NCBI RefSeq assembly: GCF_047496725.1
Contig: NC_132978.1
Coordinates: 3,463,501-3,527,500 of the forward strand
Length of the DNA: 64,000 bases
Reading direction: 5' to 3'
DNA from: Anoplolepis gracilipes
Lineage: Eukaryota; Arthropoda; Insecta; Hymenoptera; Formicidae
The position numbers and the translations under genes were made by a program. Under the pieces are notes generated by a model. That model was not told the origin of the DNA and did not search any database. It saw only the letters and a program-made list of their open reading frames with translations. Of the stretch, positions 13,106-25,311 are shown one piece after another (the stretch's first letter is position 1; each line of letters starts with the position of its first letter).

Positions 13106-14230
13106 GATGAGACAGTTCCGACTAATTGGCATAGATCCGTTTACCAGAAATGCTGGAACAGGTAAAAGATTAACATTCGGTACTTGATATTGATCGATAT
13201 GATATTATAGAAAGATTATCGATTGCCTGGATAAACGTCGTTCTTCTATTTGCAAAGTTTTTTTTTATTATTTAGAATTTTATTACATGTATTACGAATA
13301 TAAAAAACACAGCTAAAACAAGATATTAATCTTACAAAACAGATGATATAGTAAAATCTCTAATTAAGCAAACCAGTCGACATACAGGTTGTATTTATAT
13401 ATATATTTACGGAAAATGCGTTTACGGCAATTTGCCCTTCGAATGCACGAAAATTTGTCAGTAGAAAGAGAAAAAGAGAGAGAGAGAGAAAGTGAATATA
13501 TAAAATTATGCCTGTTTTTACATTATCCGTTTCCGACATGTTGCGTTTGTAAAAAAATATGAAACGAAGAGAAAGGTATAATTTATTTAATAAGTCTTTT
13601 ATATTGAAAAAGTGATAAAATATTTTACTAAATATTTTATTAATTTGAAATTTCTAGATTCCTCGGTAAATGGTTACACAAAATGTACATCTCATTTATT
13701 ATAAATATTTTATATGGTAATTATATATCAGAAAAAAACTTTATTATTTTATTATTTTTTTTTAACTTTTCAATTAAACCAACTTAACATTGTAAACAAA
13801 ATTATGTAATTAAGTACATTTCTTTTTTTGATTTTCTTTTTTCAATATTAAATTAAAGAATATAAAAATGTACACTTAAAAAGTGTCTGAATGTCTAAAC
13901 ATGAATACTATTATTTCTCGATAGTTGCGTATTTTTTCACAAACTAATGTGATGTGATAGCTATAATTAGCTGCATACGTTTACATCAGAAGACATACAG
14001 CGTGAACAAATATATTTATACATGTCTGCCTGATGAATGTATGCGGTGGGTCGTATAAAGTCGGTGATTTACACTAAAGTCGGAAAGTATTAATTCATAT
14101 ACTATCACTTTTTAATTGCTTTTTGCATTTTTAGAAGATTTATACACTGACAGAACAGATAACAATGAAAAAAAGACATTACGTTATAAAAAATAAAATG
14201 TTGATTCTTGCGAGCGAACGAGTGAGCGAG

Positions 14231-14284
<54 letters not shown>

Positions 14285-16470
14285 CAAGAGAGAGAGCGCG
14301 AGAGAGAGATACTTTTCAATGTATCTCAACCAGGTTGTGGAACTTGGCAGCTCGATACCAAAAAATGATAAAAATAGATAGAGAGAGAAAGAGGGGGCGA
14401 GAATAAGAAAGAGAGAAAGAGAACTTGTGCATCTATTTTTGCAGCTAAATCTTTTCACTACGTTTGTACTTTAAAAATTTGTAGATTTCTACTAGTACGA
14501 TCTATTCTAGTTCTTACAAAACAATTTTTCTAAGAGAGTTATCTGAACTATATATACATATACACATATATCTGTAAACACAATTCATAAAGCCTCTGGA
14601 TAAATTTCTCGGTGAGGAGAAGAAATTTTTACCATGTATTTACACTCTCTTAAAGAAAAAGAAAAAAAAGAGATCGCAACACACAGAGTATTCCCCCAAA
14701 AAAAATTAATGCATAATTTAAAGAATTCGATAGTACAAAGGCGCAGATAATAGCATCAAAGTAATTTTGTAATATTTGTCATAACAGAGCGAGCAGGTTC
14801 GCCTAAAAAATTGGCCTTATCGTGTAAGACTGACTTGTTATTTAATAGTCTCGATTAACATTTAGATCGTATAAAATCGGCTATCCCTCTTTTGCTTATA
14901 TTCTGCTTATAATTCGACAATTCGCTAATGATTCATAACAGAAAATTGTTTAATATGAATTATAGAATTCTTGTGCCCTTCATGATCGAGACTCTTAAAT
15001 AAAGCGTATGAACAGTAGAAGCAACACTAGTATTTGATGAATTGGTGTAACACGGTAATAATAAGACTAATTACTTATTGATATTCATTTCTTTTCTCGC
15101 ATTGAATCTGTATGTTAAACTATTCTCGATTCCCTAGCGAGGGAATTTAAAATACACATGAGATTTTGTAACTTTAGAAATATATTTAAACTAAACATTC
15201 TGCTAATATACTGCGCCTTTTATAATCGAGGATCTACAATCTAGTTCAATGTAAAAAGATATGACAATATTATAAAAAGAAATGTTTGTAATCTACGCGT
15301 GTTTTTATGCATGCAACGCATACATATACATATATAAAAAGTGTAACATAATTTGTAGATATATTAGCTCGTATGATTAGGTGCCTTCCTTCGTTAAGTA
15401 GCGTTCAAGCTCTTGCAGTCTTTGCTGTCGTGTAGTATAGAAGCTGATTAGTATTATATAAAATAAACAGAGTCAATTGTATTTATACATGTAAGGGATA
15501 GTGTATATCTGAAAAGTTGTCTTCAGTTTAGTTCCTATACATAACCAGGTGAAAGATATGTGTAATCTATATTAATTAAAAGCGATTTCTTCATGCCGCT
15601 AGGACACACATTCATACACACAGACACACAAAACTAAGAATTATTTATGCGAATAGAATTAAATATTATATTTTGATGAATCGATTCGGTGAATTTGATA
15701 AATCCAAGAATGAGTTGAATGTATTTACTGAACAACGAGAGAAATGTTTTGTTATTCCAAGCCTTAAAATACTCTGTCATTCTGTGTACACCGCCGTGTA
15801 TAAAATATTACGAACTAGGTGCTAAGAAACACCAAGCATTTTAACGTCCTAAAGCGATGTAATTCGATTGTATAAAGTCTCTATTACGGCTACGTATATA
15901 ATGTAGATACACACGTGATACATTCCTTCTTTGAATTTTCATATACTGTTATTTATTATTGTTGGTTTATATAGATTTCTTCATGTACACACAGCAAGAG
16001 AGAAATAAATGTCTCGAAAACAAACTTTTCGAGACATAATCTAAACTAGTAAAGTATCCTTCAGACACTTTAATTTCGTCACTGCCTATGGTAACACAGT
16101 ATTTTCGTCTTCATATTTCATTAATTGTAATAGTAATACCATAATAGCAGCAAAATCGTGTTTCAAAAAAAAAAAAAGAGTATATTAATATATAAAGAAC
16201 GCGTTCATTTACATGTTAAGTTAACAATGCGAACTTTTATTTTTAGGACGATCAAAAATATATTGTTCCAGTATGTGTGTATACACAATGTGTAATATAG
16301 TAACGCAAATTGTGTAAAAAATGTATAAAGAGAAGGCTATTATATTCGAATATGAGAAAAGAATGCTATTATTTTCCACGGCAGCGGGAGTGAGCCTTTA
16401 ATTTTTTGATATATAAGACGAAAAGAACTACTGAAAGCACTCTATCTCTGTATAAAATTGCATAAATAAA
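13106..16470 (+). other. Probable nak 3' UTR
   Basis: No coding exon was found between the nak stop codon and the next gene. Candidate + strand poly(A) signals AATAAA lie at 14998-15003, 15462-15467, 16004-16009 and 16465-16470, so a 3' UTR of up to 3.3 kb is possible. The region is AT-rich and holds a long (GA)n tract at 14233-14281. Which signal is used cannot be decided from the sequence. Confidence 0.5.
14233..14281. repeat. (GA)n microsatellite
   Basis: About 24 GA units, flanked by GCGAGC and GCGCAAGAGAG variants. Open frames over it are Arg-Glu or Ser-Leu dipeptide artefacts. Confidence 0.9.
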
Positions 16471-16636
16471 ATGTCAATACTATCAACCATACACGCGATG
16501 TCTTATCCATGTATTTCTTTAGAAGAGGAAGAAATTTCCAATTCTATTACATTTTACAAAAAAATATATATATTAAAGCGTTTCGCGCAACGTTTCGTCA
16601 ACTGGCAATTAACTTTACCGGAAATGTCATTCATGT

Positions 16637-17837
16637 TCAGTAACAGCAGCATAATTTTTCCCCTAAGTCATGCAGCCTTTTTCTTGCCATGATGAAGTTT
16701 ATCAAGCATATGGTGAACCAAGCAAAAAAATTGAACCAACTCGTGGATATCGCAAGCTGGAGCGCTATTCCTGTGTTGATCTCGCTGCCGCGTCTCCAGT
16801 TATTGGTATCCGGATGAAGATAATCCATAAAATCGAAAATCGCCCCGCACGGTAATCTATTGTGAATCGCCTGCGATAATAAAAAAATGGATAACAAATT
16901 TTTTTTAATCTCGAAAAAAATTACGTTCTATTTCTGGAGAAGAATATTGATTGTTAAAATTAGTTAAGATATAAAATGTTGGTCTTACTTGAATTTCGCG
17001 ACCTCTCGAACCCAAAAGTTCAATGAGATATCTTCTGTATTGATTACAAGTTTTATAATAGCCATCGGTTATCACGATCGCGTGAATAAGAGACAGGCAG
17101 CAGACTAACACTGCAAACAAGGAGACCGGCATCCATTGTTTAAAAATGGATCTCCTTTTCGCATGGACCACGATGATCTGTCCGTTAAGATTGTTTCTAA
17201 AAGAAAAATTTAAGAGACGATCTTATAATTGCTAATTATATAAAAGATAATACATAATAATAGAATTAATAGAAAGCTTAGAATTTTACTCTGAAACTTA
17301 AGATAGAACGTTAAAAAATTTTAACGAAATAAGTGCTCGAAATTTAATCTAAGTATATTTTATATTATCCATAAAAAAATTAATTTTATTTATCTGAAAA
17401 GATAGACTCTTACACAGTCACACGTTGCAATCGATCCTGTATATAATTTACATGGAATATGAACTTAAAGAATTAATTAATCGCAAATACTACCTGTCGT
17501 TGTACGTTTGTTGGCGGCTAATTTGTTTAGGAGCATCCAAATTCTTATGAATGCAACATCTGTATCCGTGAAAGCCGCCCAGACACATGGCGATTATGAT
17601 TATGGGGGTGAGACCGTATGAGCCGAACTGGCAAAGTTTGACATCGCCGCCGAGGAACGTGTGAAACGTGTTGATGCCGTACAATATGCAGCCGCAATCG
17701 ACGTCCATGCAACTGCCCAATGTCCACGTCCAATGCTGCCAAACGGTCACCAACGATATGACAGACGTCACGCAGAACACCATGGATCCAGTATATAATA
17801 TCGCCAGCCATAATTCCGCTTGTTTCGCCTTCATCAT
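16637..17837 (-). CDS. TMEM179-like four-pass membrane protein, 3 exons
   Basis: Exons in transcript order: 17837-17494, 17196-16989, 16870-16637, all GT-AG with matching phases, giving 261 aa. The start ATG at 17835-17837 has an in-frame stop just upstream and is followed at once by a second ATG. Four hydrophobic segments are visible at about 7-33, 72-97, 137-157 and 217-245. The first loop is Cys-rich (GSCMDVDCGCILYG) and is followed by KLCQFGSYG before the second segment. This layout, including a CxF just before the second segment and an ITDGYYKTC loop after the third, resembles vertebrate TMEM179 (about 233 aa). That family has no well-defined biochemical role. The family name is a judgement from topology and motifs, not from an alignment. 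It is transcribed toward nak. Confidence 0.75.
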
Positions 17838-19352
17838 TACGTTTCGCTCGAATTAGAAGAGAATTTTCAAAACTTATTCATCCGCTCTCGACGTGAAGAA
17901 GATCGCAGAGAAACTTCACAAGCGATTATTTGATTTCCACGTATATTTTCTTTTTATATTTCAACAATGATTAACTTGTAAGTAATACGGAATTCGAGTT
18001 TACCTGAAAGATTGAAAAAATAGATTTTTATAAGATTTTGAAATCATCGTTCAGTTTTTTATTTACAGATTTATGGATCTATCTCGTGGTTAAATTGTTT
18101 TTTTATTTCATCTTGATTATTCATAGGAATTTTTAATCTGAAAAGTAATGGGGGAGGAGGCAATAATACATAGATATTTTCGACAAGAAAAATGATGATC
18201 AATAATTTTCGAATAATTAACGATTTACGAAGATGATAAAAAAGAAATATAGTAAGAAAAAAAGAAATGGTAATTTTTTGCTAAGATTTTCTTTATATTA
18301 TTACTAAGATATACTACTATATTTCATACTACATACTATATTAACAGCGTTTTTTTTTCTTTAAATAATCCTCAAGAAAATACTTATTTAGAGGCAGATT
18401 TTAAATATTTTTACGTTTATCGATCATTGAATGGATTTTTTGTTTTCAATTTATTCTCGAAACAAGATAAGATTTAATCGTGACAGTTTATCACTGCGCG
18501 TAGACGGGAAACGCATAGTGTAAGATTATGAAACACATGCGAAGCGGCTCTGTAAAACACAAATATTTTCATATTTGAAACTACTATTTCTTGTACGACG
18601 TACCATCGATAGATCTATTTTCGGTGGATTAAACACTAACGAATTTCTTCTTTCCATCGCGTACACTTTATGCGCAGTGTCTTCATCATAGTTCATGATA
18701 TCACAGCTATAGATACACAAAATTTAACGTATTTCACGCGCCTTTAGCCTGCTACACATCCGTAGTTTTTCACAAATTTTTTCTTCAAATTAATCTTAAT
18801 TTTAAATGTTATGTAATTTAGTTTAAGATAATCTAATAATTTAAGTTGAATCACTAGTTTGTCATTATTTATTTTACAGTAAATATTGTAAATCTGGAGA
18901 GAAACAAGGAATCAATTAATAAAGTTCAATGAGAATTAAAACCAATTTGTTGGAACTCGTACGAAATCAGAGCTGTTTGTATATAAAAATGTATTTACGT
19001 GTTAAACAATTCTACTAATATTAAATTACTTTAAAATGATTTTTTGTACGTTTCAGTAAAAAGCGATATTTCTATTTATAGAATATAAATATCGCAAAGT
19101 TTTTAGTGAAGTTATAAAATCAAGAGTAAAACGTCTCTTATTTAGTTCACGTTCGTCGTGCCCTAGTTCTCCACAAGAAACAATTGTTATGATAAGCGAA
19201 TGACGGAAGCTTTTGGGAAGTGTACTTTGTCGGGTCATTAATCAAACTCGAGCTATATAAATAAATTACAGAAACGCAACGTGTAAAGGATATAAGAGCA
19301 CTTACTCCAAACCAAATAATTTGCATATACACCTGTGCGAGAATCGAAAATG

Positions 19353-19406
19353 GCTGACTGGCTGACTGGCTGACTGACTAACTGACTGACTGACTGACTG
19401 ACTGAC
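19353..19406. repeat. (CTGA)n tetranucleotide microsatellite
   Basis: About 13 CTGA units. The left half carries GGCTGACT variants and the right half is pure. A minus-strand open frame across it reads as a Ser-Val-Gln repeat and is an artefact. Confidence 0.9.
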
Positions 19407-20587
19407 AATGAAAGACTGTACTCCGTGTTGATTAGCACTAATAATAAAACTGACATCGTTCTCTATCTAGCTTGTATTAGCCAGTTAAAGAGAGACTCAG
19501 AGGTGCTAATTAAAATTAATTATCACTACCTGATTTTTATAGAAAGCAGTTAAATACTAACATTTAGACGACGACGAGGAATGTGAATAGCACAAATAAT
19601 ACGTAATGCATGTGCAATATGAAAATAGTATATGCACAATGGTTTTTGGAAAATTGACGAAAGAAAAAAAAATGAGAAAATAATAGTTTCTTTTTCTTTC
19701 TTCTCTCAGAAAAGTAAAATAGAATTTCTTTTACTTAATTCTTTCTGCGATTTTATAAATAGAATTAAAAAACAATATAATTTTCATCTAATTCGTTTTT
19801 TTTAGACAAAAAAATATTTAAAAAAACGAAGAATAGGTTTTTTCGAAATCAAAATTCTTTACGATCCTCTTGCAAATGAATTTAAAAACATTTTAATTTT
19901 TTTAATTAAATTTCTTGAGGAAAATAAAAGATAGAAATTTTCAAAAGATTTTCATCGCGAGATTCTTTCTTTTTATTCTGCAGCCTTTTATTCTTGTAAT
20001 CGAATTTTTTTTCAACTTTTTATCTTTTTGTTTTCAAAACACTGCTATGCACTTCTGATGACGATGAACAAATAACTCTCAAGAGATAATCGTAAAAGAT
20101 ATAAGAAATCTTGTTATATATATAGCCTATCATTAACTGTAAAATTTAACTATATTTTTCAATTTTAACACCGTTTTTCATGTAATATCACGTCCACCAT
20201 CATCGGAAGATTCGAAGCGACTACTTTCGTGACTTCCGCTGGCCTTTTACGCCTCATGCAATATCGCAATATGTACGCAAGAAATACATGCACATATGTG
20301 TGTCTTGTTTAAACAAACCGTACACTTTCGTAAATATTCTTTGCGGTCTTCGACAACGATCATAGATTCCGGCAAATCAAATATTAACCCGATGCTCGTG
20401 AGTATCTCGATCTCACTAATGCGATAATTTAAATACTATGTCTTCGAAAAAATATCTCATTAATTATATAAATAATTTAATTGATTCCAAATTTGTTCCA
20501 CGCACTGCTTAAATATATTCTGCATATGGTCTCTAAATAAAAAATCTTTATTTTCGATATGCAAAGTAACAATTTTGTGCATTTTTT

Positions 20588-20707
20588 AAATCTGAGATTT
20601 TGTTTTAATTAATTTTTAAATATCTTTTTTATTTCTTTTAAAAATAGAAATAAATAGAAAGAAATTTTATTTTATTTAAAAATGACTTGAAGCAAAATCT
20701 CAGATTA
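20588..20707. repeat. Short inverted repeat
   Basis: AAATCTGAGATTTTG at about 20588-20602 is mirrored by CAAAATCTCAGATT at 20694-20707, with an AT-rich loop of about 90 nt. It may be a degenerate foldback element. Confidence 0.5.
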
Positions 20708-20894
20708 AAAAGTATATACATTTATTTATTTATTTATGATAATGCATGAACTATTTAAATAAAAAAAAATATTTGTCTATATATTGATAATATTACTGCC
20801 GAATATATTTATCAATTCCAACTTAGTCAACAGTATATGTGTTCAAATTTTTCAGACAATGCGTGCGGATGATTTATTATAAATTTTATTATTT

Positions 20895-21274
20895 AGAAAA
20901 TTAATGCAATTACAATCATTTTCTTATTGTTTATCTCTCATCTTACATGTCAACTTTCGTTGATTTAAATGAGGATTTCTAGAATTCTGAATTATATCAT
21001 ATTTATTTATATATATTGATGACATGTATTGATTTAAGATATGCATAAGATAAGTTTTATCACCTGCTATAAAATATATAAAAATTACTATTCTTATTTG
21101 CATTACTATTTTTTATGCATATCTCTTAAATCAGTAAATAAAAAATCTTATAATTTAGAATTCTAGAAATAAATATTTATTTGAATTAACAAAAGTTTAC
21201 ATAAGTGAGAGGGTAAAGTGAGAGGAAAATAAATACTAATTGTAAGCAAATTATTGCAATTGCATTAATTTTCT
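20895..21274. mobile_element. Imperfect foldback (MITE-like) element, about 380 bp
   Basis: The two ends are inverted copies: AGAAAATTAATGCAATT at 20895 is mirrored at 21274. Several internal blocks also pair, including one around TTTCTAGAATTCT and one around ATTTAAGATATGCATAA. The pairing covers most of the element but with many mismatches. No open frame for a transposase is present, so this would be an old non-autonomous element. Target-site duplications were not identified. Confidence 0.55.
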
Positions 21275-22042
21275 TAACCGCATAAAATATTCAGCTATCC
21301 AAATATATCGATCACATATATGTACACCATTTCACAAAAATCTATTAAAAACTCAATAATTATTTATAAAACTCACATTATATATTCTCTTCCCATATAT
21401 TCCTTATCTAGTCTTATTCTTTGTCGAGCTATGATGCTTTATTTCTCGCATAATATGAAGTCAATGTAAATATCGCGCACAATTTCAAATTGTGCTTTAT
21501 CGGTAAAATGTAGATTTTTTTTACGCAGATTGCATATTCAATTACTTGGATAAAACGCACTGAATGAAACATGTAACCAGTCAAAACCGCTCTGATCGGT
21601 GGATCGGAAAATCCACTCATTCCCGTAACGTACGTGAAGCCTGATAGTGAGATAAACTTTGATAAGATTAATGCGTCTCTTTCTAGCAGTCGTTCTGTAC
21701 ATAAAAAATTCCCAGTTCTATGTTCTCGTAATAAAGTGCGTTATATCTGAAATTACACAGTATTTACATTTACGTATCTAAGATTTTTCTTGTTATTTGA
21801 TAAATACATTATCAAATACAGGACGTTAAATTAACTAAATATATTACTGAAAAATAAATACACAATATTGGAATTATACGCAATATGTAACGTCAGTATG
21901 TTTATTTGAAAGTACATACATTGCTAGTTTCGATAATTTATTTGTTTATCCTAACTTTTGTTTAATAATTTATTTGTGTCATTTGGTGTGAGATTTTCTA
22001 TGTACATGGTAATACGAGGATATGAAAACGCATTGAAAATAA

Positions 22043-22072
22043 TATACTATGAAAATCAATTTTCATAGTATA
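22043..22072. repeat. Perfect 13-bp hairpin with 4-nt loop
   Basis: Arms 22043-22055 and 22060-22072 are exact inverted copies around TCAA. It is a short self-complementary site of unknown role in AT-rich intergenic DNA. Confidence 0.7.
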
Positions 22073-22430
22073 GATGTCAATTTGTTACATCAATCTGAAA
22101 AACAGAAACAATAAATTACATTAGAATATTCAGAATAAGTTTATCTCGAATAAATTAATCTCGTAATTTATTTTATCATATTCATTTCATAAGTTTGTAT
22201 ATTTATTTAATTGGCTGTATGATTCATAATCTAATAAAAATAATTTACAAAAGAACAAAAATAAATCGCTTCATTATTTAAAAAATTTGTGGTCGCAAAA
22301 GCGCCATATTCACCAAATCAGACTCATAGAAAAAAAAAATTTTGTTTTAGTTTTTATACAGATAAAGAAAATTTTATTTTTATGGAAAATAGCGGTATTT
22401 TTACTTTTTTACTACATATGATAATTCTAG

Positions 22431-22561
22431 TATAAATTTCGATCATAATATAACACAATTAAATGTTTATATTTAGTTTATATATATATATATATATATT
22501 CAATAAGATGTTAAACTAAATATAAAAATTTAATTTTGTTATATTATGATTGAAATGTATA
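22431..22561. mobile_element. 50-bp inverted repeat around a TA tract
   Basis: Arms 22431-22480 and 22512-22561 match at 46 of 50 positions as inverted copies. The 31-nt spacer is mostly (TA)n. The structure resembles a small foldback element or MITE; the ends are AT-rich and no duplication of the target site could be assigned. Confidence 0.65.
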
Positions 22562-22947
22562 CTTATATATATATATATATATATATAAATAACCAAATTT
22601 ATTCTTATTACATTACTCCAAATTATAATATTTAAGAAATTATACATAGGGTATTAGATATGCATAAAATAAAGATAAATTAAAAATTTATGTAATATAT
22701 ATATAAATAATAATAAATAATTCTTAATATAATCAATGTTATATATATATATTAATTACATATATACATATATTATATATATATATATATTAATTACATT
22801 ATATACATATATTAATTATATAAATATAATATTTAAAATATATTTTTTAATAATCAGCAAAATATATGCATGTGCATTTGTGTCTAATCACATGTAATTT
22901 TTTTTTAAATATTAAGATTTGAATTAAATTTTGCATACAATAATAAA

Positions 22948-23008
22948 TTATAGCTTTAAGATTATTATATATATATATATATACACACATAAAATCTTAA
23001 AGCTATAA
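22948..23008. repeat. Perfect 16-bp inverted repeat around a TA tract
   Basis: TTATAGCTTTAAGATT at 22948-22963 is exactly mirrored at 22993-23008, with (TA)n and CACA in the 29-nt loop. It has the same design as the neighbouring 22431-22561 element. Confidence 0.65.
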
Positions 23009-23407
23009 GATAGTAGCAATATTACCAATGAAGTTCTTATTAAATAAAAATTTTTTAAAAATTATAATTTAAATTGCACATTTTTTAATTCAATAAAAAA
23101 ATTTTTGTAAACTATACTTTATTTTGTACAATTTTAATCTAAATCATAATATTTACTGAACGACATACACACATTTTTTATGTGTATATATTATTTCTTT
23201 AAATATATAATTATTTTTGGTTATAATTTGCTTTCCTCTCTAATTTATATATAATTATAGCTCACATTAATTTGTTGTTGAATTTACAATCAACTATTGC
23301 AATGGTAGCAAACATGAAATATGCGGTAAAAACATTTGACAAGCGTATAATTTGTTTAAATTTTTTACTAAAACATATACACACACACTCACTAAACATA
23401 TGCACTC

Positions 23408-24684
23408 TTACGCTGGATGTTTCCATCTATTCATACGTTGTAAGGACAAGCCTCCGTTATTCCATGCACAGTAAATCACTGCAACTCCCGCCGCAAGAGC
23501 ACCTGCAATACCAGCTTTCCTGATTCCAGCTAAAATTTAATATTATCATTTTGTTATATTGAATACAACTCATAATCAAATATTGTAAATATATATAGAT
23601 CATGCTTTGTACCAGGAGATCTAAACAATGTGGCACTTGTAGCAGCTGCGGCAACTGTGTTAAAACTATCATCGGTTCCTCTGAGCCAAGTTAAGCCTAT
23701 TCCAGCACAAGTGTACATTATTGTTATTACACCAAGCGAGTTTGCCATACTAGCACCACCCTTCATAACATAATTAATCAATCTGAAAAGAAAAAAGGAA
23801 ATATATTTGCTTTTTCAAATATTTTAAAAGTTAAATATATGAAAAACACATACTGTGTTCTTCTAAGTTTGCCAGTTTCACCAGCGATAGATGTTGCTTT
23901 GATGCCTCGGTATAAACCTGATGTTCCACCAATTCCAGCACCCGCTATACAAGCAGCTCCAATTTGACTGAAAGCTAACTCAAAGCGGCCTCTCTGTTTT
24001 AAAGCACCTTCAGGAAATATGAATTCTGGCTGACTGACGGGAAGATATGACGGATCAAAATTCAAGAATGGACTAAGTGGAGCTAAATTTGGTTGTGAAG
24101 TGACTGAAAAATAAAATTAAAATATTTTATTTTTTTATTATTAATTTATCATGTACTCGTAATTCATTTGAACTCATTACAATCATTATTTAATTGATTA
24201 GTACATGTCTTTTAATTCTCGACTCAAGTAATTAGAGTTAGATTTTTTATCAACATAAATAGATCCAATCTCTATACCTTTTCAAATACGACACTTACAA
24301 ATAAGACATATTTATATTTCCCGTATCTATATTTAAAAAGAAGACTATAATTATATTTGACCGAGACACTAACGCAATAAGTCAGGTTAGGAATATGATT
24401 TGACACGAGTTTAAGTCCAATAAGGCAATAATTATTCATGATAACATAATTTTAAAAAATATGTAGTTCTACGATATTCGATTTACTCAATAATATTTAA
24501 AAAACTCTGTTATTTATAAAGAATTACGAGAAATTTGCAATTATAATGCAAAAAAAAAGGCTTAGAGCAACTTCAAAAATATTCACGTAATGCAAACATC
24601 TTTATTTTTACCAGGTATATTAGTGTTGTTATATCTTCCATTATCGGTATCGGTGGTGCCAGAATTAGTGCGAAAGTCTATCAT
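23408..24684 (-). CDS. Tim23: Mitochondrial import inner membrane translocase subunit Tim23, 4 exons
   Basis: Channel-forming subunit of the TIM23 presequence translocase, which moves precursor proteins across or into the mitochondrial inner membrane. Exons in transcript order: 24684-24612, 24103-23854, 23782-23613, 23529-23408. Phases agree and the product is 204 aa, the usual Tim23 length. The N-terminal part is polar and faces the intermembrane space in this family. Recognisable Tim23 blocks are SPFLNFDPSYLP, SQPEFIFPEG, KQRGRFELAFSQIG, GAGIGGTSGLYRG, GETGKLRRTQLINYVMK and LRGTDDSFNT. The Gly/Ala-rich membrane segments follow. The last exon encodes GIRKAGIAGALAAGVAV and a short hydrophilic end. 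It is divergent from rad50. Confidence 0.95.
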
Positions 24685-25311
24685 TTTGTGAAAACAATTT
24701 GAATCTTGTGCTTTTCAATCGGACCACGAGACTCGGATGATCATGGACAGAGCAGAACGATACAATTGAATCGAACTGAACATGCCGAGAGTGCCGGGTC
24801 GGATATGACGTAATCGTCTATTGTGATTAGCTAATCATCGTTTTGCTCGCACTTCCCCAGAATAGAGTAAAATTACGGAACACATTCTTGCCAAAATAAT
24901 ATTTGCCCTAGTAACATCGACGTGAAAAAGAATATAAAGGAACACACCTAATTCTAACTTTAGTCTCCCCTCCTGTCACTGTGTGACTCGTGACTGTAGA
25001 CTGTGTACATGTTTGGCGCGTTTATCCAGTTTATTTCATTGTCGGATATCTGTTCAAAAGCTCGTGTTGAATAGTATTCTTCTTTGACATAAGTAAATTT
25101 TAATTACGTCGTTCATTATCTCTCAACGAATATAATAAAAGAATACCGGTTACTTAATCGTAGAGACGAGTAATTAATGCGTAGTTTATTCGACAATGTA
25201 GTTCGTTGGAAATCTGATAATAGTGACAAGAATGCACAATTATGTTATTATCTGTATGTTGCAATTAACGATCGATTATTTTATATTGTGTGTTTGATTA
25301 GATGAGGCAAG
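24685..25311. promoter_or_regulatory. Shared divergent promoter region of Tim23 and rad50
   Basis: Only 627 bp separate the two start codons, so both core promoters and both leaders must lie here. No TATA box is clear. The middle (about 24710-25060) is less AT-rich than the surroundings and contains several CG dinucleotides, as in housekeeping bidirectional promoters. An out-of-frame ATG at 25302-25304 precedes the rad50 start by 10 nt and could modestly lower initiation. Transcription starts could not be located. Confidence 0.6.

Larger units (their letters stand above)
17838..23117. other. AT-rich intergenic region with foldback elements
   Basis: 5.3 kb between the TMEM179-like start and the Tim23 3' end. 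Open frames are short and unconvincing. Distinct contents are a (CTGA)n array at 19353-19406, inverted repeats at 20588-20707, 20895-21274, 22043-22072, 22431-22561 and 22948-23008, and TA-rich DNA at 22480-22815. The left end should contain the TMEM179-like promoter and the right end the Tim23 3' UTR; a - strand poly(A) signal (TTTATT on +) lies at 23118-23123. Confidence 0.6.

Noticed and set aside
14105..14458. Open frames with Ser-Leu or Arg-Glu repeats over the GA tract
   Set aside because: These are dipeptide translation of a microsatellite. The same applies to frames at 432-803, 49287-49607, 49664-50041 and 55274-55564.
18526..18720. 64-aa minus-strand open frame upstream of the TMEM179-like gene
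   Set aside because: It has no domain, no splice support and no context that makes it more than chance.
25302..25304. Upstream ATG as the rad50 start
   Set aside because: It is out of frame with the conserved N-terminus; the ATG at 25312 gives the Rad50-type MSKI start.
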